Made by a program: the position numbers and the translations under genes. Below are positions 1 through 9,319 of a stretch of DNA of 64,000 bases, piece after piece. Positions within the stretch are counted from its first letter, which is position 1; each line of letters starts with the position of its first letter. The notes under the pieces are model-generated. The model was not told the origin of the DNA. It saw only the letters and a list, made by a program, of their open reading frames with translations, and ran no database searches. Origin of the DNA: Muricoccus pecuniae (GTDB lineage: Bacteria; Pseudomonadota; Alphaproteobacteria; Acetobacterales; Acetobacteraceae); assembly GCF_014199205.1 (NCBI RefSeq), contig NZ_JACIJD010000001.1, positions 186,001 through 250,000 on the forward strand. The letters run 5' to 3'.

Positions 1-992
1 CGCTGCTCGGCCCCGCCGGGGCGGGGAAGAGCGTCGCCCTCGATCTCGTCGCCGGCTTTCTCGAACCCGATGGCGGGCGCCTGCTCATCAAGGGGGAGAA
101 GCAGGCGGGCGTCCCGACCTGGCGCCGCGACATCGGCCTCGTCTCCGGCACCCCCGACCTCTTCCCGGAGATGACCGTCCTCGCCAACGCCGCCTTCGCC
201 CTGGAGGCCCGGGGCGTGGCGCGGGCCGAGCGGGAGGAACGGGCGGGCGCGATGCTGGAGCGCCTGGGCGTGCCGCCCAGCTTGAGCGCGGAGAGGCCGG
301 CGGGGCTGCCGCTCCCCATCGCGATGCGGGTCGCCCTTGCCCGCGCCCTCGTCCACGAGCCCGCGCTGCTGCTGCTGGACGACCCCCTCGGCGCGCTGGC
401 GGGGGAGGAGCGCGAGGCCCTGGCCGCGGACCTCGCCCGCCTCCACCGCGCGCTCGGCCTCACCGTGCTGCACGCCACGCGCGACGCCGCCCTGGCTCTT
501 GCCCTCTCGGACCGGGTGGCGGTGCTGGAGGGCGGCACCCTGCGCCAGGCCGGCACGCCGCGGGACCTCTACGAGCGCCCCGCCGATCCCCTGGTCGCGG
601 CGCTGACCGGCCCCTGCAACCGCCTGGGCGGGCGGGTCGTCTCGATGGAGGACGGGCTCTGCCGGGTGCGCCTGGATTGCGGCCCGACGGTGGAGGGCCT
701 GCCCGTGACGGGACCGGAGGGCTCGCCGAGGCCCGGCGGGCGCTGCCTCCTCGTGATCCGCCCGGAGGCGGTGGCCGTCGCCCCGCTCTCGGCCGAGGAG
801 ATGGGGGAGGACGCCCTTCCCGCGCGGCTGGTGGAGAACCGCTTCGCGGGCGGGCACCTCCGGTTGCGGCTGGAGGTCGGGGAGGGGGGCGAGCTGCTCG
901 CCCATCGCCCCCCCGACCTCGCCCTGCCCGCCGTGGGGGAGGACGCTGCCCTTGCCTGGGCCCTCGCGGCCGCGCGGGTCTATCCCGCCTGA
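1..992 (+). CDS. ABC transporter ATP-binding protein, polyamine type, 5' truncated by window edge, degenerate motifs
   Basis: The reading frame is open from base 3 and runs to a TGA at 990-992, so the N-terminus lies outside the window. Walker A (GPAGAGKS) is encoded at about 12-35 and Walker B reads LLLLDDP at about 367-390. A C-terminal TOBE-like region (about 600-980) is typical of PotA/FbpC-like importer ATPases. Three motifs deviate. The LSGGQ signature position reads LPLPI, the Walker B catalytic Glu is Asp, and the switch His of the usual THD is Arg (TRD). The gene precedes a binding protein and two permeases on the same strand, so it should be the energy subunit of that importer. Whether it still hydrolyses ATP well is doubtful. 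Confidence 0.85.
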   Translation, partial: LLGPAGAGKSVALDLVAGFLEPDGGRLLIKGEKQAGVPTWRRDIGLVSGTPDLFPEMTVLANAAFALEARGVARAEREERAGAMLERLGVPPSLSAERPAGLPLPIAMRVALARALVHEPALLLLDDPLGALAGEEREALAADLARLHRALGLTVLHATRDAALALALSDRVAVLEGGTLRQAGTPRDLYERPADPLVAALTGPCNRLGGRVVSMEDGLCRVRLDCGPTVEGLPVTGPEGSPRPGGRCLLVIRPEAVAVAPLSAEEMGEDALPARLVENRFAGGHLRLRLEVGEGGELLAHRPPDLALPAVGEDAALAWALAAARVYPA

Positions 993-1093
993 ACAACGAC
1001 CCCCGCGGAGGGGGGACTCGCCGCCGCGCCGCTTCCGCCGCATCATGCCGCGCCGCGCCGCACCATCACCGACCGGAAAGGCAGAGATCCGCG

Positions 1094-2164
1094 ATGCCCG
1101 GGCAGGAGACCCTTCCGGCCGGCCGCCTCACGCGCCGGGCTCTCGCCGCCGCCGCGCTGGCCGGCCCCGCCGCCCTGGCGGGCGGGCGGGCGCGGGCCCA
1201 GGCGCGCGACCTCACCGTGGTCTCCTGGGGCGGGGCCTACCAGGACGCCCAGCGCGAGGCGATGTTCCGCCCGTTCCAGCGCGTCACCGGCCAGCGCCTG
1301 CTGGAGGAGACCTGGGATGGGGGGATGGAGGCGCTGCGCGACCGCTCCCGCACCGCGCGCTGGGACCTCGTCCAACTGGAGGGCGACGAGCTGCTGATCG
1401 CCTGCGAGGAGGGGCTGCTGGAGCGCATCCATCCCGGCGAGGTCGGCGGCGCCGGCCGCTACATCCCGGGGACGCTAAGCGATTGCGGTGTCGGCGCCAT
1501 CCTCTACGGCTTCGTGCTCGCCTATCGCCGCGGCGGCGTGGCGCCGGAGGGCTGGGCGGATTTCTTCGACACCACCCGCTTCCCCGGCCCCCGCGCGATG
1601 CGGCGCGGCGCGAAGACGACGCTGGAGATCGCCCTTCTCTCAGACGGCGTCGCGCCCGAGGGCGTCTATCCCGCCCTGCGGACGGCGACGGGGGTGGACC
1701 GCGCCTTCCGCCGGCTGGAGACCATCCGCCCCGCCCTGCGCTGGTGGGAGCAGGGCAGCGAGCCGCCGCGTTTGCTCGGGGCCGGGGAGGTCTCGATGGC
1801 CGTCTCCTATAACGGCCGGATCGACGCGGCGAACCGGGAGGATTCGGCCGATCTCGGCATTGTCTGGGCCGGCCAGCTCCTGACCCAGGACAGCTGGGCC
1901 ATCCTGCGCGACAGCCCGAACCGGGAGAGGGCGATCGGCTTCCTGCGCTTCATCGGCAACCCCGCCGTCCAGGCCGGGCTGCCGCCGCGCATCCCCTACG
2001 GCGTCACCGCCCTCGGCGCTCAGGACGGGCTGCCGGACGAGGTGGCCGCCAACCTCCCCACCGCCCCGGAGAACATGCGCGGCGCGCTCCGGATCGACGA
2101 CGCCTTCTGGCACGAGAACCTGGCGCGGCTGGAGCGCCGCTTCGCGGCCTGGGCGGCGCGGTGA
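1094..2164 (+). CDS. Extracellular solute-binding protein of polyamine-type ABC transporter
   Basis: A 356-residue periplasmic binding protein of the PotD-like family (SBP_bac family). The N-terminus has a twin-arginine-like signal peptide (LTRRALAAAALAG, ending in an ARAQA cleavage region at about residue 37), then LTVVSWGGAYQDAQREA, the usual first strand and helix of polyamine-type binding proteins. The ATG at 1094 was chosen because the signal peptide starts just after it; the open frame upstream is only high-GC read-through. The stop overlaps the next gene's GTG start (GTGA at 2161-2164), indicating translational coupling with the permease. The ligand cannot be read from sequence; spermidine or putrescine is only the family precedent. 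Confidence 0.85.
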   Translation: MPGQETLPAGRLTRRALAAAALAGPAALAGGRARAQARDLTVVSWGGAYQDAQREAMFRPFQRVTGQRLLEETWDGGMEALRDRSRTARWDLVQLEGDELLIACEEGLLERIHPGEVGGAGRYIPGTLSDCGVGAILYGFVLAYRRGGVAPEGWADFFDTTRFPGPRAMRRGAKTTLEIALLSDGVAPEGVYPALRTATGVDRAFRRLETIRPALRWWEQGSEPPRLLGAGEVSMAVSYNGRIDAANREDSADLGIVWAGQLLTQDSWAILRDSPNRERAIGFLRFIGNPAVQAGLPPRIPYGVTALGAQDGLPDEVAANLPTAPENMRGALRIDDAFWHENLARLERRFAAWAAR

Positions 2165-3246
2165 GGCCCGGCCCCTTCCGCGCGGCGCTGCTCGTCGCGC
2201 CGCTCGTGCTGATGGTGCTGGCCGGATCGGTCGCGCCGCTGGGCGCCCTGCTCTGGCGCGCCGTGGCCGAGACGGAGGTGGCGCCCGCCCTGCCGCGCAC
2301 CCTGCGCGCGCTGCGCCTCTGGGACGGGCGGGGCCTGCCCGACGACGCCGCCTTCGAGGCGCTCGCCGCCGACCTCGCCGCCCTGCAGGCTGCCGGGCCG
2401 GAAGGCGCGGCGGCGCTGGAGCGCGCGGCGGACCGGCTCGGCGCCGATGTCCCCTCCCTCCGCGAGGCGCTGCCCGGCACGGCCGCGCGCGCCCCGGCCA
2501 CCATCACGAGCCGCGCCACCTCGGTCCTCGTCGCCGATCCCGTATGGGGCGAGGCGGAGAGCTGGGCTGCGCTGCGGCGGGCCGCGCCCCCGGTCTCGGG
2601 CTTCCACCTCCTCTCCGCCTTCGGCTTGCGGCAGGGGACGGAGGGCGGGCTGGAGGATACGGAGGGCGGCCCGCATGACCGCGCCCGCCTTGCGCGCGGC
2701 ATCGGCGGGGCGGCGCTGGCCGTGCTCGCGGGGCTTCCGCTCGCCTGGGCCCTGGCCCGGCTGATCGCGGAGGCCTCCTCCCGCCGCGCCGCCCTGCTCG
2801 CCGGCCTCGCCCTGCTGTCCTTGCTGGCCGGGGAGACGGGCCGGGCGGCGGGCGTGTCGCTCCTGCTGGGGCAGGGATTGGCGGCGGCCCTCGCGGCGCT
2901 GCTGCTCGGCGCCGTGCCGCTGATCGCCCTGCCCGTCGCGCTGAGCCTGCGCCGGGCCGGGCCGCGCCTGCCCCGCGCGGCGGCCGCGCTCGGCGCCCGG
3001 CCGGGGCGGGTCCTGCTGCGCGTCGGGCTGCCCCTGGCGCGGCGCGGCCTCGCCCTCGGCTGCGCCCTGGCCTTCGCGCAGGCGCTGGGGTCGGAGCTGC
3101 TGCCCGCCGCTCCCGGTGCCGCCAACGCCCTCGGCGCCGCCGCGGGGGTGGGGCAGTGGGGGGAGGCGGGGGCGACCGCCTTCTGGCTCCTGCTGCCCTC
3201 GGTGCTGGCCGCGCTCCTTCTCCTGCGCTGGGGAAGGCGGGCATGA
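2161..3246 (+). CDS. ABC transporter permease, PotB-like, divergent
   Basis: A 361-residue membrane protein with GTG start overlapping the binding-protein stop by 4 bp. One N-terminal membrane segment (residues about 8-32) is followed by a long soluble stretch containing WDGRGLPDDAAFEALAADL, typical of the first permease of this polyamine-like group. About five more hydrophobic segments follow. The cytoplasmic coupling loop is recognisable as AAALGARPGRVLLRVGLPLA near residue 280. The transmembrane part is shorter and more Ala/Leu/Gly-biased than usual, with few of the conserved family residues. It ends 4 bp into the second permease gene (ATGA at 3243-3246). Confidence 0.75.
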   Translation: MRPGPFRAALLVAPLVLMVLAGSVAPLGALLWRAVAETEVAPALPRTLRALRLWDGRGLPDDAAFEALAADLAALQAAGPEGAAALERAADRLGADVPSLREALPGTAARAPATITSRATSVLVADPVWGEAESWAALRRAAPPVSGFHLLSAFGLRQGTEGGLEDTEGGPHDRARLARGIGGAALAVLAGLPLAWALARLIAEASSRRAALLAGLALLSLLAGETGRAAGVSLLLGQGLAAALAALLLGAVPLIALPVALSLRRAGPRLPRAAAALGARPGRVLLRVGLPLARRGLALGCALAFAQALGSELLPAAPGAANALGAAAGVGQWGEAGATAFWLLLPSVLAALLLLRWGRRA

Positions 3247-3827
3247 GGCGGCTTCCCGGCATGGCGGTGCTGCTGGCGCTCCTGGTCCCGGTGGCCGCGC
3301 TCCCTCTCCTGGAGATGGCGGGCGGGGGAAGCATCGGCGGGCTGCCGGCCGCGGCGGCCGCGAGCCTCCTGGCCACCGTGCTCGGCACCGCGGCCGGGAC
3401 CGGGCTGCGGGCCGGCTTTCCCGGCCGCGGCATGGCCGCGGTGATCACCCTCCTGCCCTGGCTCCTGCCGCCGGCGATCTCGGCGGCTGCGCTGGCGCTC
3501 CTGGCCGGGGAGGAGGGGATCGCCCCCGTCGCGGGCGTCATCGTCGCGGAGGCGCTGCTCGGGGCGCCGGTCGTCGCGCTGGTCGTGTGGCTCGCGCTCG
3601 GGCGGGCCGATCCCGCACTGGCCCGCGCCGCCGCGGCCTGCGGGGCCCCGCCGGGGCTGGCCGCGCGCCGGTTCCTCCGTCCGGTGCTGCTGCGGGCCGC
3701 GGGTTGCGGCGCGGCGCTGGCCTTCGCGCTCTCGGCCGGGTCCGGCATGGCCGGCGCGGGGTCACTCATGGCGGCCGCCGCGGCCCTGGCCCTCGCCGTC
3801 CTGTTCCGGCCAGCGGCACGGGGGTGA
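3243..3827 (+). CDS. ABC transporter permease, PotC-like, short
   Basis: A 194-residue membrane protein whose ATG overlaps the previous stop (ATGA). It has an N-terminal membrane segment, then several hydrophobic stretches. A coupling-loop-like motif, AAACGAPPGLAARRFLRPVL, sits near residue 135. PotC-type permeases are usually about 260 residues, so this one is shortened. Together with the altered ATPase and the drifted first permease this suggests a transporter that has diverged or is decaying. The assignment rests mainly on gene order and the loop motif. Confidence 0.65.
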   Translation: MRRLPGMAVLLALLVPVAALPLLEMAGGGSIGGLPAAAAASLLATVLGTAAGTGLRAGFPGRGMAAVITLLPWLLPPAISAAALALLAGEEGIAPVAGVIVAEALLGAPVVALVVWLALGRADPALARAAAACGAPPGLAARRFLRPVLLRAAGCGAALAFALSAGSGMAGAGSLMAAAAALALAVLFRPAARG

Positions 3828-3927
3828 GATCCCGCCCCCTGAGCAATCGTCGGGGGCAACCGTCGGGGCCGAACCTCCTTACACCGAGCGGGCGCCGCCA
3901 TTCCGCCGCGCCGAGGAGAAGAGCGCC

Positions 3928-4659
<732 letters not shown>

Positions 4660-4663
4660 TCTC

Positions 4664-5362
4664 TCAGCCGATGGCGCTGGACTGGACGCGGCGCACCCCC
4701 GCCGCCTCCATCTCCGCCCAGGCCCTGGCTAGGCTGCCCCCGAGGTCGATGGCGCGGCAGGCATCCTCGATCACCGTCGCCTCGAAGCCGAGGCGGCGGG
4801 CGTCGAGCGCCGTCCAGGCAACGCAGAAATCGGTGGCGAGCCCGGCGATGAACACGTGCCGGATGCCTCGGCTGTTCAGGTAGCCGTCCAGCCCCGTCCT
4901 CGTGCTGCGGTCGGCTTCCAGGAAGGCGGAGTAGGAATCCACGGCCCGGTTGTAGCCCTTGCGGATCACCAACTGGGCATGGGGCACCGAGAGGTCCCGG
5001 TGCAGCGCGGCGCCCTCCGTGCCCATGACGCAGTGATCGGGCCAGAGCACCTGCGGGCCATAGGGCATGGAGACGGTCTCGAAAGGCTTCATCCCCGGGT
5101 GCTGCGAGGCGAAGGAGAGATGGTCCGCCGTGTGCCAGTCCTGGGTGAGGACGACATTGGCGAAGCGCGGGGCGAGGCGGTTGATCACGGGCACCACCGC
5201 CGCCCCGTCCGCCACGGCGAGCGAGCCGCCGGGGATGAAGTCGTTCTGAACGTCCACCGCGATCAGGGCGGTCTCATTCCCGGGCGTCATGGCCTGGCCC
5301 TCTCCTGTCATGAAGGGCAGCGCGGCGAGGGCGGTCAGGAGGGGGCGGCGCGTCGTGGGCAT
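4664..5362 (-). CDS. pncA: Nicotinamidase / isochorismatase-family cysteine hydrolase with possible signal peptide
   Basis: A 232-residue cysteine hydrolase of the nicotinamidase group, expected to convert nicotinamide to nicotinate in NAD salvage. Catalytic Asp is in AVDVQNDF (residue 37), the Lys in IRKGYNRA and the nucleophilic Cys in ATDFCVAW. The metal-binding Asp and two His are in DWHTADHLSFASQHPG. With the ATG at 5362 there is an N-terminal hydrophobic stretch (TTRRPLLTALAALPF, then EGQA) that looks like an export signal. A start at 5290 (MTPGNET) would give the usual cytoplasmic protein. It follows the M16 peptidase genes on the same strand and may be read with them. Pyrazinamidase activity often accompanies this family. 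Confidence 0.88.
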   Translation of the reverse strand: MPTTRRPLLTALAALPFMTGEGQAMTPGNETALIAVDVQNDFIPGGSLAVADGAAVVPVINRLAPRFANVVLTQDWHTADHLSFASQHPGMKPFETVSMPYGPQVLWPDHCVMGTEGAALHRDLSVPHAQLVIRKGYNRAVDSYSAFLEADRSTRTGLDGYLNSRGIRHVFIAGLATDFCVAWTALDARRLGFEATVIEDACRAIDLGGSLARAWAEMEAAGVRRVQSSAIG

Positions 5363-5423
5363 GGCGGGTCCTTCCTCGGCTGTGCGGCGGGAGCGATCAC
5401 GCCGCAAGCAAGGAACGCGCCCG

Positions 5424-6686
5424 CTACAGCCCCTCGGGCTTGCCCGCCACCGTCACCGCCAGCGCGTCCGGCTGCAGCACCCGCGCCGCCACCTCCGCCA
5501 GCTTCTCGCGCGAGAGCGCCGCGAGGCGGGCGGGACGGTTGGCGAGCCAGTCCAGCGGCCGGTTGTTCCGGCGCAGGGCCAGCAGGATGTTCGCCACCTG
5601 CCGCGTGGAGGTGAAGGAGAGGGGCTGGCTGCCCGTGAGATAGGCGACCGCCTCCTCCCGCTCGGCCTCGGTCGGGCCGGAAGCGGCCATGCGCGCCCAT
5701 TCCCCGCGCAGCACGGAAAGGGTCTCGGCCATGCGCGCGTTCTCGGTGGCAACGGAGCCGACGATCACGCTGCGCCCGGCCACCGGCTCCGGCCCCGCGC
5801 CGATGCCGTAGGCGAGGCCGCGCTCCACCCGCACCGCCTGCATCAGCCGAGAGGAGAAGCCGCCGCCCGCCAGCACGCGCAGCACCACGCCGGCCGCCTC
5901 CCAGTCCGGGTCGTCCACGGCGAGGCCGGGCTGGCCGAAGACCGCGGCCGATTGCGGGCTGTCCATCGTCAGCACCTGCACGCCGCGGGCGGAGAAGGGG
6001 GGCGGGGCGGGGACGCCCTCGGGCGCCTCGGCCGGCCAGTCGCCGAAGAGGGCGGCCAGCACGTCGCGGAGCTGGCCCGCGGTGATGGCGCCGGAGGCGG
6101 CGACGAGCAGGCCGCCGCGCCGGAACTGGCGGGCGGGCACCGACTTCAGCAGATCGCCCGGCAGGGTGGCGAGGCTCTCCGCCGTGCCACCGGGGGCGCG
6201 GCCAAGGGGGCCGGGCAGGGCGGCGGACCAGAAAGCGCGCCCGGCTTGGCCGCGCGGGTTCTCCAGCGCCTGCCGCGCGCCGGCGATGGCGCGGGCCCGC
6301 ACGCGCTCGATGTCACCCGCCTCCATGCGCGGCGCGGAGAGGGCGAAGCGGGCGAGGCGCGTGGCCTCGGGCAGCGCGTCGGTCAGGCAGCGGAAGCTGC
6401 CGGAGAACTCGTCCCGGTCCGCGGAGAAGTTGAAGGAGATGGCGGTGTCGCGCAGCAGCTCCTGGAAGGCGTTGGAGTCGAGATCGCCCGCGCCCTCGGT
6501 CAGCAGCGCGGCGGCCAGGGCGCAGGCGCCCTCCCGCCCCTCCGGGTCCAGCGCGGCGCCGCCGGGGATGGAGAAGGCGAGGGAGATGACGGGGACCGCG
6601 TGGTCCTCGGCGAGCCAGGCGGTGACGCCGCCCGCCTCCACCACCTGCACGGGGAGGGTGAAGCCGCTTGGAATCGTCCCGCTCAT
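5424..6686 (-). CDS. M16 insulinase-family protein, non-catalytic partner type
   Basis: A 420-residue peptidase M16 homologue. The N-terminal domain lacks the HxxEH zinc motif; the corresponding helix reads EGACALAAALLTEGAGD, as in the inactive subunit of paired M16 systems. The C-terminal half retains the FSSRLMQAVRVERGLAYGIGAG segment (near residue 290), which carries the conserved Arg-Tyr substrate-binding residues. Its ATG overlaps the stop of the upstream active M16 gene by 4 bp (ATGA at 6683-6686), consistent with making a stoichiometric heterodimer. The substrate is probably oligopeptides, by family. Confidence 0.9.
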   Translation of the reverse strand: MSGTIPSGFTLPVQVVEAGGVTAWLAEDHAVPVISLAFSIPGGAALDPEGREGACALAAALLTEGAGDLDSNAFQELLRDTAISFNFSADRDEFSGSFRCLTDALPEATRLARFALSAPRMEAGDIERVRARAIAGARQALENPRGQAGRAFWSAALPGPLGRAPGGTAESLATLPGDLLKSVPARQFRRGGLLVAASGAITAGQLRDVLAALFGDWPAEAPEGVPAPPPFSARGVQVLTMDSPQSAAVFGQPGLAVDDPDWEAAGVVLRVLAGGGFSSRLMQAVRVERGLAYGIGAGPEPVAGRSVIVGSVATENARMAETLSVLRGEWARMAASGPTEAEREEAVAYLTGSQPLSFTSTRQVANILLALRRNNRPLDWLANRPARLAALSREKLAEVAARVLQPDALAVTVAGKPEGL

Positions 6687-8173
6687 GGCGCGCGCAGGCC
6701 CTCGGGCAGCAGCCATCCCGTCGTGGAGGGGTGGGTGAAGACGGCGCGGGCGGCGGCCATCACGGCCTCCGGCGTCACGGCGCGGATGCGGGCGGGCCAG
6801 TGCTCCACGGCGTCGAGCGGCAGGCCGATGGCCAGCGCGCCGCCGAGCAGGCGCGGCGCGGCGCCGATGCCGTCGAGCGAGAGGAGGGCGCCGGCGGTGA
6901 GCTGGCGCTGGCTGCGCGCCACCTCCTCGGCCGTCACGCCCTGGTCGAGCAGGCGGGCGATCTCCTCCTCGGCCGCCGACTCCACCCGCGCGGGCGTCGT
7001 GTCGCCGCGGGGGGTGGCGTAGAGGGAGAAGGAGTCGGCGCCCAGCGCGTCGCTGTCGTAGCTCGCGGCGGCGTTGTTCGCGAGGCCGGTCTGCACCAGC
7101 GCCCGGTGCAGGCGCGAGCCGGGACCGCCGCCGAGGAGATGCGCCAGCACCTCCAGCGGGTGGGCGTGCTCCGTGGCCAGCCCCTCCCGGCCCCAGGTGA
7201 GGGTGGGGGCGATCCAGGCGCGGACCATCTGCGCCTCCCGCACCCCGGCATCGTTGCGGACGAGGCGGCCCTCCAGGGGGGCGGCAGGCGGCTCGGCGCG
7301 GCGGCGGATGATCGCCTCCCCACCCTCGGCGCCGCCATACTCGCTCTCCACCACGCGGCGCAGCGCCTCCTCCTCCACCGCGCCGGCGACGACGAGCACG
7401 GCATTGGCCGGCGCGTACCAGCGGCGGTGGAAGTCGAGCATGTCGTCGCGAGTGATGGCGCGGATGTCCTCCGGCCAGCCGATGATCGGGCGGCCGCGCC
7501 AGTGCTGGCGGCCCCACATGGCGGCGTCGAAGGCCTCGCGGAAGCGGGCGCGGGGGTTGCTGTCGGTGCGCTGGCGGCGCTCCTCCAGGATCACGGCGCG
7601 CTCGGGCTCCACTCCCTCGGCGGGGTAGAGGGGCGCGCGGAGGCGGTCGGCCTCCATCATCGCCACCAGCCCGAGACGGGTGGCCTCGACCGTCTGGTGG
7701 TAGGCGGTCACGTCGCGGGAGGTGAAGGCGTTGTCCTGCCCGCCCTCCCGCGCCACGCGGCGGGAGAACTCGCCGTCGGCCACGTGCTCGCTGCCCTTGA
7801 ACATCATGTGCTCGAGGAAGTGGGCGAGGCCGGACTTGCCGGCCGGGTCATCCCCGGCGCCGACGCCGTAGAAAAGATAATGCGCCACGACGGGCGCGCC
7901 GCGGGTGCGGACATGCGCGACGCGCAGCCCGTTCGGCATGCGCCAGAGAGTCGCGCCGAAGAGCGGGCGATCCGCGGGAATGGGTGGCGGGGCGGCGACG
8001 GCGGGCGGAGCCTGCACGGCCGGGGGGGTGGAGGCGGCCGCGCGCGTGGCGACGGCGGCCTGGGCCGCGGCGGCGGTGGCGAGGGCCGCGCGGCGGGTCA
8101 GGGACGGCATTCCGGGCATGTGGGGGTGCTGGGACGGCTCTGGAATGGCCGGACGGGTCTCTTTCTGCGGCAT
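6683..8173 (-). CDS. M16 insulinase-family zinc peptidase, exported catalytic subunit
   Basis: A 496-residue M16 peptidase. The inverted zinc motif HFLEH is at residues 118-122 and the distal Glu ligand at 198 (AVILEERRQR), the spacing expected for pitrilysin-type enzymes. An export signal with LTRRAALATAAAAQAAVATRAAA lies near residues 25-47, so the pair is probably periplasmic. The ATG at 8173 is preceded by GGGGAC; ATGs at 8119 and 8110 are also possible and would place the signal at the very N-terminus. The gene sits between the DUF3035 lipoprotein and the non-catalytic M16 partner, in the common alphaproteobacterial order after lspA. Confidence 0.9.
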   Translation of the reverse strand: MPQKETRPAIPEPSQHPHMPGMPSLTRRAALATAAAAQAAVATRAAASTPPAVQAPPAVAAPPPIPADRPLFGATLWRMPNGLRVAHVRTRGAPVVAHYLFYGVGAGDDPAGKSGLAHFLEHMMFKGSEHVADGEFSRRVAREGGQDNAFTSRDVTAYHQTVEATRLGLVAMMEADRLRAPLYPAEGVEPERAVILEERRQRTDSNPRARFREAFDAAMWGRQHWRGRPIIGWPEDIRAITRDDMLDFHRRWYAPANAVLVVAGAVEEEALRRVVESEYGGAEGGEAIIRRRAEPPAAPLEGRLVRNDAGVREAQMVRAWIAPTLTWGREGLATEHAHPLEVLAHLLGGGPGSRLHRALVQTGLANNAAASYDSDALGADSFSLYATPRGDTTPARVESAAEEEIARLLDQGVTAEEVARSQRQLTAGALLSLDGIGAAPRLLGGALAIGLPLDAVEHWPARIRAVTPEAVMAAARAVFTHPSTTGWLLPEGLRAP

Positions 8174-8191
8174 CCCGTCCGGGTCCCCATC

Positions 8192-8752
8192 CTAGAACAG
8201 CCCGTCCAGCAGGCCGCGCTGGCGGCGCTGGATGATCGGGGTCTCGCCATCCTCGGGCGAGCGGCCGAGGGCCGAGTTCTCGCGCAGGCGCTGCGCCTCC
8301 CGCTGGGGGTCGAGCACGGTGCCCGGGCGCGGCGGGTCCTGCCAGAACATCAGCCGCTCCACCACGTTCTGGCGGGGGCGGTCCAGGCGAAGGCTCTCCT
8401 CGTCCACCTGGCGGCGGATATTGCCCGTCGAACTGGCGCCGGAGGCGCGGCCCGCCTGGGCGAGCAGCGCGGCCTCGGCCCCGGTGGGGCGGCTGCGGCG
8501 GCCCTCCCCGAGGGCGGCGGCCGGGGCGAGCGTGCTCTCCCCGCTCTCGCGCGCCGTCAGCTCCTGCGGGCGCTGGGCGCCGGGGCGGGGCGTGGGCAGG
8601 TCGCCGATGCTGGGCGGGATGGAGAGGGGCGCGCGGGTGACGACCTGGAACTCGTCGGGCGCGTCGCGCGTGAGGCCGAGGGCGCGCGTCGTGTCGCTGC
8701 CGCAACCGGCCAGCAGGAGCAGGGGCAACAGGAGAAGGGGACGAGGGGTCAT
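8192..8752 (-). CDS. DUF3035 (BamF-like) lipoprotein
   Basis: A 186-residue lipoprotein. The signal peptide ends in a lipobox LLAGC with Cys at 17. APDEFQVVTRAPLSIPP near residue 31 is the hallmark of DUF3035 proteins, whose Caulobacter members are described as accessory subunits (BamF) of the outer-membrane beta-barrel assembly machine. The remainder is low-complexity and charged. It lies between lspA, which encodes the enzyme that would process its lipobox, and the M16 pair. Function in BAM is taken from family knowledge, not shown here. Confidence 0.85.
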   Translation of the reverse strand: MTPRPLLLLPLLLLAGCGSDTTRALGLTRDAPDEFQVVTRAPLSIPPSIGDLPTPRPGAQRPQELTARESGESTLAPAAALGEGRRSRPTGAEAALLAQAGRASGASSTGNIRRQVDEESLRLDRPRQNVVERLMFWQDPPRPGTVLDPQREAQRLRENSALGRSPEDGETPIIQRRQRGLLDGLF

Positions 8753-8818
8753 GGCAGCCGCCTTCTAGCAGGGCCCGGGGGGAAGCGGAAACAGGCGGGC
8801 GAGGGGGGATACCCTTCG

Positions 8819-9319
8819 TCACGACGCCCCCTGTTCCGAGGGGCGGGCCGTGACGGCCTCGATCAGCAGCACGGCCACCCCGAGCACGATGGCCGCGTCC
8901 GCCACGTTGAAGACGTACCAGTGCCAGCCCCAGGCATAGGCGTCCACGAAGTCCACCACCGCCCCGAAGCGGGCGCGGTCGATCACGTTGCCCACCGCCC
9001 CGCCGACGATGGCGCCGAGGGCGAGGGCGGTGCGGTTGTTCTCCGCCTTGGCCATCCAGCGGACGAGGAAGACGGCGATCGCCGCCGCCAGCGCCGCCAG
9101 CGCCCAGGCGTGCCAGGGCTCGCTGCCGGAGAGGAGGCCGAAGGTGACGCCCCGGTTCCAGACCATGGTGAGGTCCAGCCCGAAATCGCCGCCGCCGAGC
9201 AGCGGCACGTTGCGGCGGGCCGGTAGGTTCAGCACCTCCAGGATCCACCACTTGCTCGCCTGGTCGGCCAGCAGGACCAGCAGGGCGAGGGAGAGGCCGC
9301 GGCGGAGATGGGCGCTCAT
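8819..9319 (-). CDS. lspA: Lipoprotein signal peptidase (signal peptidase II)
   Basis: A 166-residue inner-membrane aspartyl protease that cleaves prolipoproteins after lipidation. Four membrane segments are visible. The family motifs are present: ADQASKWW near the N-terminus, MVWNRGVTFGLL, GNVIDRARFGAVVDF with one catalytic Asp, and the second Asp in VFNVADAAIV. The start codon shares one base with the ileS stop (TGATG at 9317-9321), so translation is coupled to ileS. The downstream DUF3035 gene encodes a likely substrate. Confidence 0.96.
   Translation of the reverse strand: MSAHLRRGLSLALLVLLADQASKWWILEVLNLPARRNVPLLGGGDFGLDLTMVWNRGVTFGLLSGSEPWHAWALAALAAAIAVFLVRWMAKAENNRTALALGAIVGGAVGNVIDRARFGAVVDFVDAYAWGWHWYVFNVADAAIVLGVAVLLIEAVTARPSEQGAS

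Noticed and set aside
6668-9226. 852-codon open frame opposite the M16 and DUF3035 genes
   Set aside because: Composition-driven; it spans several well-supported genes on the other strand.
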